DNA of 64,000 nt, from the NCBI GenBank assembly GCA_037444575.1, contig JBBIME010000011.1, forward strand, positions 1-64,000, written 5' to 3'. The notes under the pieces were generated by a model. The model worked only from the letters and a program-made list of their open reading frames with translations. It was not told the origin of the DNA and did no database searches. Both the position numbers and the translations under genes were made by a program. This document shows, piece after piece, positions 43,951 to 53,106 of the stretch (position 1 is its first letter; each line of letters starts with the position of its first letter). Origin of the DNA: Bacteriovorax sp037444575. GTDB taxonomy: Bacteria > Bdellovibrionota > Bacteriovoracia > Bacteriovoracales > Bacteriovoracaceae.

Positions 43951-44643
43951 ATGAAAAAAATTTTAACGGGCCTCTTTCTTTTGACTCTCGCTGCTTGCTC
44001 GAGCACTAAAAAAGCGGTTGAACGTCCGGTAGAAGATGTTAAGCACACAGAAATTAAAAAAGAGTATGAAGTGCGTGATGCTAGCTCTAATTTTCGTCCT
44101 GGTTGGATTGAAGATGCTGAAGTCTGGGCAAAACAAAACGAAAAAGACACTGATAAAAACAGATTCTTTTCTTATGAGTCAGAAGCTAAGGTTGCAAGAA
44201 GCGCTGCTTGCGATATCGCAAAAGCAAATACTCGCGTAGATATCGCAAGTGAGATCACAACATATATTGAGAAGACTTTAGGGACAACACAAGAAGGTAA
44301 CGCGTCTATAGATTTAAACAGTCCTAAACTTGCTTCGCTAAAAGAATATATGGAAAACACTCTTGCGGAAAAAGTTCAGTCAATGGTCCATGGCGCTCAA
44401 GTTGTAAAAACATATTGGGAGCAAAGAGAATTCAAAAAAAGTCTTGGAGCCAAAGAAGATTTCAAAGCGTACACATGTGCAGTTCTTATTCGCATGGATG
44501 CAGATCGCTTAAAAAAATCAGTAGAAGAAGCTGCTAGTTTCGTTGTGAAGAAAGTAGAGGATCCAGAAGCAAAAGAAAACGTGAAAAAAGCACTTAAAAA
44601 TGTTTCAGAAAATTTTATTAAATCAAGAAAAGGTGAAATTTAA
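43951..44643 (+). CDS. LPP20-like lipoprotein
   Basis: A 230-residue lipoprotein. The ATG at 43951 follows AACAGGAG and opens KKILTGLFLLTLAACSS, lipobox LAAC. The mature part has an LPP20-like segment: RPGWIEDAEVW...FFSYESEAKVARSAACDIAKANTRVDIASEITTYIEK, with the W-x-x-x and the alternating ARxxAxxxA run. It is followed 18 bp later by the LpoB-like gene. Role inferred from context: part of the outer-membrane lipoprotein set linked to peptidoglycan synthesis. Confidence 0.75.
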   Translation: MKKILTGLFLLTLAACSSTKKAVERPVEDVKHTEIKKEYEVRDASSNFRPGWIEDAEVWAKQNEKDTDKNRFFSYESEAKVARSAACDIAKANTRVDIASEITTYIEKTLGTTQEGNASIDLNSPKLASLKEYMENTLAEKVQSMVHGAQVVKTYWEQREFKKSLGAKEDFKAYTCAVLIRMDADRLKKSVEEAASFVVKKVEDPEAKENVKKALKNVSENFIKSRKGEI

Positions 44644-44661
44644 AATTAGGAGAATAGGAAA

Positions 44662-45267
44662 ATGAAATATCTAGTAATGTTGGCAGCACTTTTAAGTTTA
44701 GCAAGCTGCGGATCTTTTAAAGCAGAAAGAGTTGATAGTAAAACTTCTGATGAGAAGGCCTTAAAGATTACGGACCAATGGGTTCAGGCCGATACTGAGC
44801 AAGTTATTCGCGAAGTAATGAAGGAAATGAATGAACATAAAGGTCTTCGTCGTTATATGATGACAAATGGAAAGCAATTGAAGATGTTTGTTGGAGAAGT
44901 TCAAAATTTAACAGCAGAAGCTTATTTTCCAATTACTGATTTAAACGATGAACTTCTCAATGAAATCTCTAAGCAGGGTGAATTCGTTTTAGTGGATGCA
45001 GATGCTCGCAGTCATATCCTTAAAGAAATTACTTATCAAAATGATGGGATGGTGGATCCCGCAACAGCAAAAAAAGTTGGTAAACAAACTGGTGCTGATT
45101 TGATGATTTTTGGAAACGTTTATATGAAACCAGAAAGCCGCGATGGAAAAACGATTAAGCAATATTCTGTAAATCTTCGTATTACAGATATTGAAAAAGG
45201 TATAGAGATTTTCAGAACGCGCACTAAACTTTCAAAATTCTCTGATCAAAATAAAATCGGCTGGTAA
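44662..45267 (+). CDS. lpoB: LpoB-like peptidoglycan synthesis activator lipoprotein
   Basis: A 201-residue outer-membrane lipoprotein with lipobox LASC (KYLVMLAALLSLASC). The core KQLKMFVGEVQNLTAEAYFPITDLNDELLNEISKQGEFVLVD matches LpoB of E. coli, which reaches through the wall to activate penicillin-binding protein PBP1b. GADLMIFGNVYMKPESRDG and YSVNLRITDIEKG complete the CsgG-like fold. Unlike E. coli LpoB, the N-terminal linker is short (about 25 residues). A GGAGAATAGG site precedes the ATG. The partner penicillin-binding protein is not in the window. Confidence 0.87.
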   Translation: MKYLVMLAALLSLASCGSFKAERVDSKTSDEKALKITDQWVQADTEQVIREVMKEMNEHKGLRRYMMTNGKQLKMFVGEVQNLTAEAYFPITDLNDELLNEISKQGEFVLVDADARSHILKEITYQNDGMVDPATAKKVGKQTGADLMIFGNVYMKPESRDGKTIKQYSVNLRITDIEKGIEIFRTRTKLSKFSDQNKIGW

Positions 45268-45276
45268 TATTTTTTA

Positions 45277-46848
45277 GTGAAAAAAAAATTAAAGATCTCA
45301 ATTACTTTAATGATGCTTTCTTTCGTTCTCCATGGCTGCTCAAGCGGCGGCCGGGAGGACAGAAAGGAACTTCGAACTTTTTTTCAGACTGGCTCTTATG
45401 ATCTAGGGCTGCAATTTCTAGAGAAATCTAAATTCTATCAGGATAAAGACGAAAAATTACTATGTTTAATGGAAAAAGGGATGCTCTTGCATGCAAAAGG
45501 GGATTGGGAGAATTCTTCCAAAACTCTCGATGAGGCAAGGGCATTGTCATCTCAACTTTATACAATTAGCCTTTCCAAAAAAGCAGAGAAGACTTTGCTC
45601 AATGAAACCTATGATATATTTTACGGCGAGATTTATGAGCGCTCTCTTTTGCACTTCTACCTTTCATTAAATTCTATCCTAAATTATCAAAAGACGAAAA
45701 AACGAGACGATCTATTCCGAGCTCGCGCTGAAGTTTTGGCCTGGGATAGTTTTCTTGCTTCAGTTAAAGAAGACCGTTTGGGAAAAAGCATTTATAAGAA
45801 CGATTTGCTTCTCAAAATTTATGGAGCAAAAATTCATGAAATGATCGATACCAGAGAAGATCGCCAGATTGCTTTACAACTCTATAAAGACGCTAGAGAT
45901 GTGCTTCTAAAAAATTATAATACCTATCCATCTTTCAATACTCGCTACAAAGAATTTAAAAAAGATTTTGAAAAACTTTCAAGCTTACCTTTAGAAGAAG
46001 TGAAGAAAAAATATGTGGCAGAGTCTGATCATCAGAAAGATTTACAAGAATACCTAACCACAAATATCAATCGTCTCTCAAAAAAAGAAACTAGAAAATT
46101 ATTAAAAGATATTAAAACGCCAGTCACTCTTATACTGGAAAAAGGTATTATTGCGGAAAAGATTGCAGATAAAAGTTTTTACGGTTTAGATTTTTTGGCA
46201 AAAGAGCCAATCATTGCATTGTTTGCTGCTGATGTTTTAGGACTTCTTCCTTCGCCGAACACTTATAATCCCGGCGGAGCATACATGGGAATTTTAGTGG
46301 CCAGTGCCGCTCTAAAAAATGTTGGAATTGCATTCGAACTTCCAAAAGTTTTAAATACAGAAGCACCACTTAAACAAACTCTTGTTATATTCGATAAAAA
46401 CAACAAAGAAGTTTTAAGAAAAGACATTCCTCTTGTAAATCCAATGGGGGATATCGCTGAAGAAGCCGTCTTTGAAGGTGCCGCTTGGACTTATACAAGA
46501 GTAGGTTTTAGATTAGCAACTAAACATGCTTCTGCGATTGCGGCTTCCTACGCGACTTATAAGGCGTTAGGAGGCGGCAAGACCGAAAGAGGAGAGAACA
46601 ATTTTCTCGCCAGGAATGCAGCCGTTATTCAGTACATTGGTGCTGCTAAGGTCATTGAAGAATCAGAGAAAGCAGACACTCGTTATTGGTCGACTTTGCC
46701 CAATGAAATACGACTCATTGATTTTGATTTAATTCCTGGAAATTATCATCTCGAGATTGCTGTAAGTCCGACAGAAAAGATCAGTCTTGGAGATGTTGAA
46801 ATTACTGCCCAAGATTCTCCACAACTTATTAATGTGAGGAAAATTTGA
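45277..46848 (+). CDS. Large helical lipoprotein (COG3014-like) next to LpoB
   Basis: A 523-residue lipoprotein beginning at a GTG (an ATG at 45310 is in frame). The signal (KISITLMMLSFVLHGCSS) has lipobox LHGC. The N-terminal third looks like TPR-type helical repeats (RTFFQTGSYDLGLQFLEKS, KGMLLHAKGDWENSSKTLDEAR). The middle has a Pro/Gly-rich NPGGAYMG and the stretch ASAIAASYATYKALGG. Proteins of this type, of unknown function, are found beside LpoB-like and LPP20 genes in other proteobacteria as far as I recall. The gap to the LpoB-like gene is nine bases, so the genes are surely co-transcribed. Confidence 0.65.
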   Translation: MKKKLKISITLMMLSFVLHGCSSGGREDRKELRTFFQTGSYDLGLQFLEKSKFYQDKDEKLLCLMEKGMLLHAKGDWENSSKTLDEARALSSQLYTISLSKKAEKTLLNETYDIFYGEIYERSLLHFYLSLNSILNYQKTKKRDDLFRARAEVLAWDSFLASVKEDRLGKSIYKNDLLLKIYGAKIHEMIDTREDRQIALQLYKDARDVLLKNYNTYPSFNTRYKEFKKDFEKLSSLPLEEVKKKYVAESDHQKDLQEYLTTNINRLSKKETRKLLKDIKTPVTLILEKGIIAEKIADKSFYGLDFLAKEPIIALFAADVLGLLPSPNTYNPGGAYMGILVASAALKNVGIAFELPKVLNTEAPLKQTLVIFDKNNKEVLRKDIPLVNPMGDIAEEAVFEGAAWTYTRVGFRLATKHASAIAASYATYKALGGGKTERGENNFLARNAAVIQYIGAAKVIEESEKADTRYWSTLPNEIRLIDFDLIPGNYHLEIAVSPTEKISLGDVEITAQDSPQLINVRKI

Positions 46849-46863
46849 TCCGATAAGTTTCTT

Positions 46864-49020
46864 ATGAAAAAGAAACTCAGTATTTTTATAGTTTTACCCT
46901 CCCTTATTGCTGCACTTGTTGTAACTTCATGTTCCAGCAATTTCACCCCGAAAACCAATTACAACGATGGCCCACAAAGGACAGTTGCAAATTCCCAGCT
47001 TGATCAATTGTTTGATGAGTTTAAATCTCATTATGAATCAAACCTAAGCGCAGATAGAAAAGCTGAAATTAAAACAGTTCAAGAAAATCTTGTGAAATAT
47101 CTAATTGAAGCCTCACACAGTGAAGATAGCGAAAAGATAAAAATTTATAATGAGGCCACTGTTTATTTTAATAAAATGTATCCTGTTCTTCTGGAAAATA
47201 TTCGCAATGAAAAGAAAGGACAAAAAACTTTTACTCCGATTATAAAAGCTCCTCTTTGGACACTTAAAGATGAGATTGAATTTCTCAACAAAGAAGCTGA
47301 AAAATTTCCTAGTCCAAAAGTATCAATTGATCTTTTGGATGGAATGAAAATGGTGACTCCTTTTTATAAAGATCTTTCATCTGAAGATAAAGCTTTAGCA
47401 AAAACTAACTATGACAAAGGTGCTGAAAAGTTATTGGGGACGCATGTTGATCTAAGTCCTAGTTTCAATGAAATTGAAAACGTCATTGAATTTAAAGGAA
47501 GTGATGATGAGAAGATTTTAAAAATTGTTAACCTTGTAGAAGAAAAACTTTCTAAGCATGAGAAGTCTATTCGCAACATTGGATCAGTTATCGCCAAATC
47601 TGGACAAGTGGATATGAATAATACTCAAATCCGTCTGGTCGTGAGATTCATGGATTATTATTTCAATAAACTTCCTGATGACGTCATTAAAACAATTATG
47701 TCAGAGCTGGTAACTGCTGGACCTAAATTGACAGAGGAAGGAGTTTTGAATGTTGTGTTCCAAAACACCGGACCGGGGCTCGGAAAAGTTTTACAACAAG
47801 TTGGTAAAGAAAAAGGAATGGGAGAGAAATTTTCAAAGCTCATGGCCATTCTTGAGTCTACTGGAAAACCAGTACCAATTCATTTAGTTGAAAGAGTTAT
47901 TGCTGGTGATGAAGGAGGATTTGAGGTCAAATCTATCGTTTCTAAACCTCTTGGAACGGGAACAGTCGCTCAGGTAAACAAGGCAGTGCTTATTCAAGAC
48001 AATATTGAAAAAGATGTGGCCCTTCGCTTTTTAAAACCGGGTGTAGAGAATCGTTGCAAAGAAGATATTGCGATTCTTCGAAACTTTGTTCCTGAAAATG
48101 AACAACTTCTAAAAGCAGAGGGAGTTCAAGACATAAAAGTCATGGAAACATTGATAAGCAGTGTTGAAAAATTCCTAAATGAAGAAACAGATTTAAGTAT
48201 TGCAGTTGCCCATCAAAAAAAGGCCAATGAAGTCTATTCCCGATCAGTTAAAATTAGTGCTGATCCAAAATTTCACACATTAGAAATGAAAGTGCCAGAG
48301 GTCTATCTTCCACCTCATGGAAAATCGAATCTTCATATTCAGGAATTTGTAACGGGGGGAGTGAAGTTTGCTGATTTAGAGGATAAGGCCGCTAAAAAAA
48401 TTGTAGCGGAAGAAATGCTTCGCATGTGGTTTGAAGAAGCTCTTTTTAGAAGTGGCTATCTAAACGCCGATTTACATCAAGGAAATTTTAGAATCGGTTT
48501 AATTGAAGAGAACAATAAAATCAAAATTATGCTTTATGACTTTGGACTTTCATCAACTCTTTCTAAAGAGGATCAGCGAGCATTTATTTTAGTGGGAGCA
48601 GGTGCTCATTTAAAATCATCTTCGACAATCACTGATGGTTTAATGGCCTCTATGAACTCAACAGATAAAAAGATTCGCAAAATGCTACTAAAGGACATTG
48701 AAGAAGAATTAAAGAGAAGTCCTGATAAAAGAGCAGAAGACTGGGTTGCTTGGTGTGTGAAAAAAAATTATTTTGTTTCAGACAAGCTTGGTGCATTTGC
48801 TCGCGGCTCACTTCTTCTAAAACAATTGCCAGAAAGTATTGGTGAGTCTGAAATGTTTATGGATGTTGTGATTAAGAGTGCAGCTAAAAATCTGGCCCAC
48901 TCAATTGCCGATCGTGATTATAATTATCCATTAACAAAAATGGATATGGTTAAATTGGGTGCCGTGCAAGTGAAAAATTCATGCTTAAATCTAATTAAAT
49001 CTTTTTTAAGCTTATTCTAA
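46864..49020 (+). CDS. ABC1/UbiB-type kinase-fold lipoprotein
   Basis: A 718-residue protein with a lipoprotein signal (lipobox VTSC, Cys23). It carries an atypical ABC1/AarF kinase domain (about 290-600). Kept features: the loop PLGTGTVAQVNKA (canonical PLAAASIAQVH), ETDLSIAVAHQKKAN (canonical ExDxxxEAxN), the catalytic loop YLNADLHQGNF (D535, H537, N540) and LYDFG (D558). Altered: the beta-3 lysine of canonical VAVKxxRPG is Arg387 in VALRFLKPG, and the KxGQ helix is poorly conserved (KVLQQVGKEKGM). The first 290 residues show no known domain. Normal UbiB/AarF proteins are cytoplasmic or membrane-attached; a lipidated, exported one is unexpected. It sits 15 bp behind the COG3014-like gene. 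Confidence 0.75.
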   Translation: MKKKLSIFIVLPSLIAALVVTSCSSNFTPKTNYNDGPQRTVANSQLDQLFDEFKSHYESNLSADRKAEIKTVQENLVKYLIEASHSEDSEKIKIYNEATVYFNKMYPVLLENIRNEKKGQKTFTPIIKAPLWTLKDEIEFLNKEAEKFPSPKVSIDLLDGMKMVTPFYKDLSSEDKALAKTNYDKGAEKLLGTHVDLSPSFNEIENVIEFKGSDDEKILKIVNLVEEKLSKHEKSIRNIGSVIAKSGQVDMNNTQIRLVVRFMDYYFNKLPDDVIKTIMSELVTAGPKLTEEGVLNVVFQNTGPGLGKVLQQVGKEKGMGEKFSKLMAILESTGKPVPIHLVERVIAGDEGGFEVKSIVSKPLGTGTVAQVNKAVLIQDNIEKDVALRFLKPGVENRCKEDIAILRNFVPENEQLLKAEGVQDIKVMETLISSVEKFLNEETDLSIAVAHQKKANEVYSRSVKISADPKFHTLEMKVPEVYLPPHGKSNLHIQEFVTGGVKFADLEDKAAKKIVAEEMLRMWFEEALFRSGYLNADLHQGNFRIGLIEENNKIKIMLYDFGLSSTLSKEDQRAFILVGAGAHLKSSSTITDGLMASMNSTDKKIRKMLLKDIEEELKRSPDKRAEDWVAWCVKKNYFVSDKLGAFARGSLLLKQLPESIGESEMFMDVVIKSAAKNLAHSIADRDYNYPLTKMDMVKLGAVQVKNSCLNLIKSFLSLF

Positions 49021-49023
49021 CCA

Positions 49024-49044
49024 AGACCGTTTGTTAAACGGTCT
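49024..49044. terminator. Hairpin between convergent kinase-like and FTR1 genes
   Basis: A perfect 9-bp stem, AGACCGTTT / AAACGGTCT, loop GTT, directly after the ABC1-like stop. It overlaps the stop codon of the FTR1 gene on the other strand. The T-tracts on both sides are weak, so termination may be partial. Confidence 0.5.
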
Positions 49045-51016
49045 CGGTTTCAGTTTCGGACTCTGGCACGACCACTGTCTCAGTCTTTGTATTGATGTTA
49101 ATATTGATAAGAATCATGGCCATTAAAAATGTAATGACCTGAGCGCTGATAGTCTGCCATGTCGGAAAAAGTCCCAAAGTATCAAAACGAATATTCCATG
49201 GAATCAATGTTGCGTTGAGAATCCCAGCTTCTTGCAAGGAATGCACGGCCTTTCCTGCGAGTATAAAAGCAAGAGCACTCGTTAGAAGAGATGACACTTT
49301 AAAGAGTTCTCGAACAGGTATTTTTTTTGAGTATCTAAGAGCAATATAAGAGAAAGTAAAAATAAGACCAAGGGCCGCAATTAATCCTAAATTAATGGCA
49401 TTTTTTCCATCATCATTTGTTTGAAACCAAAGAGCGCGAATAAAGAGAACGGTTTCAAAAGCTTCTCGGAAAACAGAAATGAAAGCAATTGTAGCTAGAG
49501 TCCAAAGATTTTTATTATCAAGGGCACCTTGAACTTTTTCCTGAAGAAATTTTTTCCAGCGAGAGATTTCGGTTTGGCGATGTAGCCAAAAACCAAAATA
49601 GAGAAGAATAAAGACGGCAAACGTTGACGTAGAAGCTTCAAGAACTTCTCGACTTGCTCCACTCATCTTCATTAAAAATCCAGAGAGAAACCAGGCCACA
49701 AATCCAAGCAATAAAGCTGAACCCCAACCAGCATGAACCCATAAGGCAGCTCTACTATTTCCAAAGGCCTTAATAACACTCAAAAGAGTAAGAATAATAA
49801 GTACAGCTTCAAATCCTTCTCTTAAAATAATGGCAAATGCTCCAGAAAAGGCAACGCCAAAACTTAATTCTTTTTCTCGTATTGCTTCTTCAACTTCATT
49901 AAAAACTTTTTGAGTAGATCCAATTTGAGATGTCAAAGTGTCAACCTTTGCATTTGGATCAGCGATGACCCTTCTAATTTTTGCCATCTCTGTTTCAATT
50001 TTAGCAATGAGCTTCGGATTGTTGGCCTTAACAAGTGGCTCTATAGGTTCGATTCCTTCAAGGTAAGCTCTTAGTGCGAAACTTTTGGCGTCATCTCTTG
50101 AAGATGATGTATTTTTTTTAAAAGAAATGAGCGCGAGATTTAAAAGTGAATTGGCCTTAGCTATGTATTGCCCTCCGGAGGTTGTATCATTTTTATTTCT
50201 TAAAAGAGCAAGTGCCAGATTTTTCTCTTTATCATCTTTACTAGAAATTTTATCTTTTAATTGTTTGTCAGAAAGAGTTGATAACTCTTCCAATGTGATT
50301 TCTTCATTAGAATAGTTTTTTTCATCAACTGAGCTGGCAAGTTCCTGATGGCGAAGCGACATTACATAAAAAGAGAGATCCCAAACTTCCTTATCATTTA
50401 ATATTTGGTTAGGTTTCATTGCTGTATTTGGTATTCCAAAGCGAATGGTGTTGAATGAATGAAACGCTGAAATTTGACTCATACGTTTTGCATTGAAAAA
50501 GTTGGTAGGCTTTGGATTAAGTTCAGCAGCATTAGGGCCATCTCCCAATCCACTTTGCCCATGGCAACCGGTACAGTTTTGCTGAAAAAGATTTCTCCCA
50601 TTAGTAATATCAGGCCAATTAGTTGGGGCCAGTACAATTTTGGTTTTATTAAGGATATCTTTTTGAATGTCTCTGGCCAAAATGGCCACAAGAACTGCAT
50701 CAGATTTATTCTCGATCAACTCTTTTAATTTTTTAATTTTATCAAAAGTAGCGGGATCGCCGCTTATTTCAGGGAAAGTTTCAGAGAGGGAATAAATTTT
50801 TGTAATGAATTCTTTTTGTTCGGAGTATTCAGATTCAGAAATAATATTTCCTCTATCAACTGCTCCGCCATAATCAGAAGCAAGATAGTCGAGAAGGTGA
50901 ACTGCAAAGCGAGGAGACTTATCATCGCCCTTATAGTTTGTTTCTATGGAATAAGCTGAGGAAAACAGCGTGAAAATAAGTGAGAGGAGCAATGTCATTT
51001 TTAGCATATGAACCAT
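49034..51016 (-). CDS. Cytochrome c - FTR1 iron permease fusion
   Basis: A 660-residue membrane protein. A signal peptide (MTLLLSLIFTLFSSAYS) leads into a periplasmic part with a c-type cytochrome site CTGCH (Cys148, Cys151, His152) and a likely axial Met (about 200). A helical spacer follows (about 230-385), then an FTR1-type permease with about seven transmembrane helices and two REGxE/RExxE iron motifs: REGFE at 399-403 and REAFE at 517-521. The cytochrome could oxidise Fe(II) beside the Fe(III) permease, as proposed for this bacterial fusion type. Possible start codons occur at 51016, 51007 and 50998. It has its own promoter region with a palindrome. Confidence 0.88.
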   Translation of the reverse strand: MVHMLKMTLLLSLIFTLFSSAYSIETNYKGDDKSPRFAVHLLDYLASDYGGAVDRGNIISESEYSEQKEFITKIYSLSETFPEISGDPATFDKIKKLKELIENKSDAVLVAILARDIQKDILNKTKIVLAPTNWPDITNGRNLFQQNCTGCHGQSGLGDGPNAAELNPKPTNFFNAKRMSQISAFHSFNTIRFGIPNTAMKPNQILNDKEVWDLSFYVMSLRHQELASSVDEKNYSNEEITLEELSTLSDKQLKDKISSKDDKEKNLALALLRNKNDTTSGGQYIAKANSLLNLALISFKKNTSSSRDDAKSFALRAYLEGIEPIEPLVKANNPKLIAKIETEMAKIRRVIADPNAKVDTLTSQIGSTQKVFNEVEEAIREKELSFGVAFSGAFAIILREGFEAVLIILTLLSVIKAFGNSRAALWVHAGWGSALLLGFVAWFLSGFLMKMSGASREVLEASTSTFAVFILLYFGFWLHRQTEISRWKKFLQEKVQGALDNKNLWTLATIAFISVFREAFETVLFIRALWFQTNDDGKNAINLGLIAALGLIFTFSYIALRYSKKIPVRELFKVSSLLTSALAFILAGKAVHSLQEAGILNATLIPWNIRFDTLGLFPTWQTISAQVITFLMAMILINININTKTETVVVPESETETETV

Positions 51017-51027
51017 CTTTGTAATTT

Positions 51028-51069
51028 TAATACTTGTATTATACTCATTACAAAAGTTTGATTAGTCAA
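51028..51069 (-). promoter_or_regulatory. Promoter region and operator-like palindrome of the FTR1 gene
   Basis: On the minus strand, TTGACT (51069-51064) and TATAAT (51043-51038) are 20 bp apart, wider than optimal. A perfect palindrome TAATAC-N2-GTATTA (51028-51041) overlaps the -10 box, a good place for a repressor. It does not match the usual Fur box closely, so the regulator is unknown. Confidence 0.5.
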
Positions 51070-51113
51070 CCAAAATTATATTTATTTACAAAATCGCATA
51101 GTTAGAGAGGTTT

Positions 51114-51755
51114 CTATTTCCAAAAGTCTTGATGATAATCAAAATGAGTTAAGCTTTTTACAGACTGTAAATAGCTGTGAATGATGGGGCTAAATTGAAA
51201 CTCAGGGAAGATGTACATTCCCCATAAATGAGCAGCAATCATTATGTCTGCAATTGTGAGAGTTGGACTTTTATAGAATGGGCTTAAATTTTTTTCAATA
51301 TCTTGCTCTAAAATTTCGTTGAGTGATTTTAGATAAGTCTCTTTATTGCGAATAAGATTTTTAAAAGGTCCTCGCTTCTCTTCTTTTTTCTTTTGAAAAT
51401 AAATTCGTGATGATTCATTAAACTCTGGAGTCCAAATCCAGTAGGGCATACAGAGAGAGTGAACAGGATTTCCAATTCTACTTAACAAGTCTTCAACTTC
51501 ATCCTTATTTTTTTCAAGAAATGCCCAAGAGAGTTGATTGCTTTTATCATGAGATTTGAGAATATCGAGGCTCTCATTTTGAGCTATGCCTTTATCATCA
51601 ACAACAATCGGTAACATCTTAACGCCAGTAAGTTTGATTGGAGTTTCTTCGTCGTTATAAGCAACCATAATAGATTCATACGGGATTTTTAACAGACCAA
51701 ATCCCATGCGAACGCGAATGCAAAATGGACAATGTTCATAGTGATAAAGTTTCAT
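51114..51755 (-). CDS. grxB: Glutaredoxin 2-like protein
   Basis: A 213-residue protein of the Grx2 type: thioredoxin-fold N-terminus with active site YEHCPFCIRVRMGFGL (CPFC, where E. coli Grx2 has CPYC), cis-Pro in VKMLPIVVDDKG, and a GST-like all-helical C-terminal domain. Length matches E. coli GrxB (215). It reduces protein-glutathione mixed disulfides. No ribosome site is obvious. Single gene, divergent from the LplT-like gene. Confidence 0.92.
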   Translation of the reverse strand: MKLYHYEHCPFCIRVRMGFGLLKIPYESIMVAYNDEETPIKLTGVKMLPIVVDDKGIAQNESLDILKSHDKSNQLSWAFLEKNKDEVEDLLSRIGNPVHSLCMPYWIWTPEFNESSRIYFQKKKEEKRGPFKNLIRNKETYLKSLNEILEQDIEKNLSPFYKSPTLTIADIMIAAHLWGMYIFPEFQFSPIIHSYLQSVKSLTHFDYHQDFWK

Positions 51756-51801
51756 AGGAAGAATCCTATCATTTTCTTATAAAACTTGTTAATTTATTTT
51801 T

Positions 51802-53106
51802 ATGAAGAAAATATCAAAAGATCTCTGGGCGCTATACGGGACACAGTTTTTTGGGGCCTTAAATGACAATGTTTTTAAAAACGCATTGGTCATTTTGATT
51901 ACCTATCAAGGTGTGAGTATGTTAGGGATTAACTCTTCAGCTCTGGTTGCTTTGTCTGGGGGCGTTTTTATATTACCTTACTTTTTTTTCTCTGCAACAT
52001 CTGGACACATAGCAGATCGTTATGAAAAGACAAAGTTGGTTAAGCTCATTAAAAAAATTGAAATTTTAATTGTCTTCCTCGCTATCTTTGGACTTTATCA
52101 AAAAAATTATCCTCTCTTATTACTTGTACTTTTTCTCTTTGGGCTCCATTCGACATTTTTTGGTCCACTCAAGTACTCTCTTATTCCACATTACTCAACA
52201 CCAGAAAATTTAGTTTTCTCCAATGCTCTTATCAGCTCTGGGACGTTTCTAGCTATTTTAATGGGAACAATCCTGGGAGGATTGGCCGCTTCAAATTGGG
52301 GATTGAAATTTTTTCTTATTTTATTTGCGATCCTTGGGCTGCTGTTTGCCAATCGTTTAACGCCTGAAGAGCATATCGGAGTTGAGCATACAGACGTTGA
52401 TTGGAATTTTTGGACTTCCACTCGCGATACTTTGAAGTTAACTTTTAAAAATTCTCTTGTTGGGATTCTCATTATTGGTTTGTCTTGGTTTTGGTTTTTA
52501 GGCGCTGGGCTTCTTTCTCTTCTGCCAGTATTATCAAAAAATATTTTTCACGGGAATGAGCGCGTCGCTACAATGATGCTTTTCACTTTTACTGTAGGCA
52601 TGGGGCTTGGCCCTTTTGTTTTTGAAAGATTTTCCAGAGGAAGAGTGATGCGATCCCTTATTCCGCTATCACTTGTTGCAATGTCTTTTTTTATCTTTGA
52701 TATAGCATTAGTGATCAATAAAATTTACAAGCAGAGTGCATTGATGACGATTGTGACAACACTTGCAGGCCCTGTAGGGGTTAAAGAATTTTTTAAATTA
52801 AAAATGAGCTATAGAATAATTCTCGACCTTTTTTCCCTTTCTTTTTTTGGTGGGATTTTTACAGTGATTCAGTTTTCTGAACTTCAGCGAATTACTTCTC
52901 GAACTGAGCTTGCTCGAATAGTTGCAGGAAATAATATTATTAATTCATTTTCGATGGTGTCTGTTTCAATTCTACTTATGATTCTTCATCAGTTGAGTTT
53001 TAATCTTTCAATCATATTTGGGATTTTAGGTGTGCTAAATGTCTTGATGTGTGTGGCGCTGATTTTTTTCTATCGACAGGAATTTAATAAGTTTTGGAGA
53101 TTTTAA
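51802..53106 (+). CDS. LplT-like MFS lysophospholipid transporter
   Basis: A 434-residue MFS protein with about 12 transmembrane helices. The opening LWALYGTQFFGALNDNVFKNALVILITY is the signature of LplT and of the MFS half of Aas fusions, which flip lysophospholipids across the inner membrane for reacylation. HSTFFGPLKYSLIPHY and ENLVFSNALISSGTFLAIL further match. The usual partner acyltransferase/acyl-ACP synthetase (Aas) is not here. The HAD phosphatase gene begins directly after its stop. Confidence 0.85.
   Translation: MKKISKDLWALYGTQFFGALNDNVFKNALVILITYQGVSMLGINSSALVALSGGVFILPYFFFSATSGHIADRYEKTKLVKLIKKIEILIVFLAIFGLYQKNYPLLLLVLFLFGLHSTFFGPLKYSLIPHYSTPENLVFSNALISSGTFLAILMGTILGGLAASNWGLKFFLILFAILGLLFANRLTPEEHIGVEHTDVDWNFWTSTRDTLKLTFKNSLVGILIIGLSWFWFLGAGLLSLLPVLSKNIFHGNERVATMMLFTFTVGMGLGPFVFERFSRGRVMRSLIPLSLVAMSFFIFDIALVINKIYKQSALMTIVTTLAGPVGVKEFFKLKMSYRIILDLFSLSFFGGIFTVIQFSELQRITSRTELARIVAGNNIINSFSMVSVSILLMILHQLSFNLSIIFGILGVLNVLMCVALIFFYRQEFNKFWRF

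Noticed and set aside
51020..51051. Fur box at the FTR1 promoter
   Set aside because: The palindrome has 6-2-6 geometry and poor match to the Fur consensus, so only an unnamed operator is reported.
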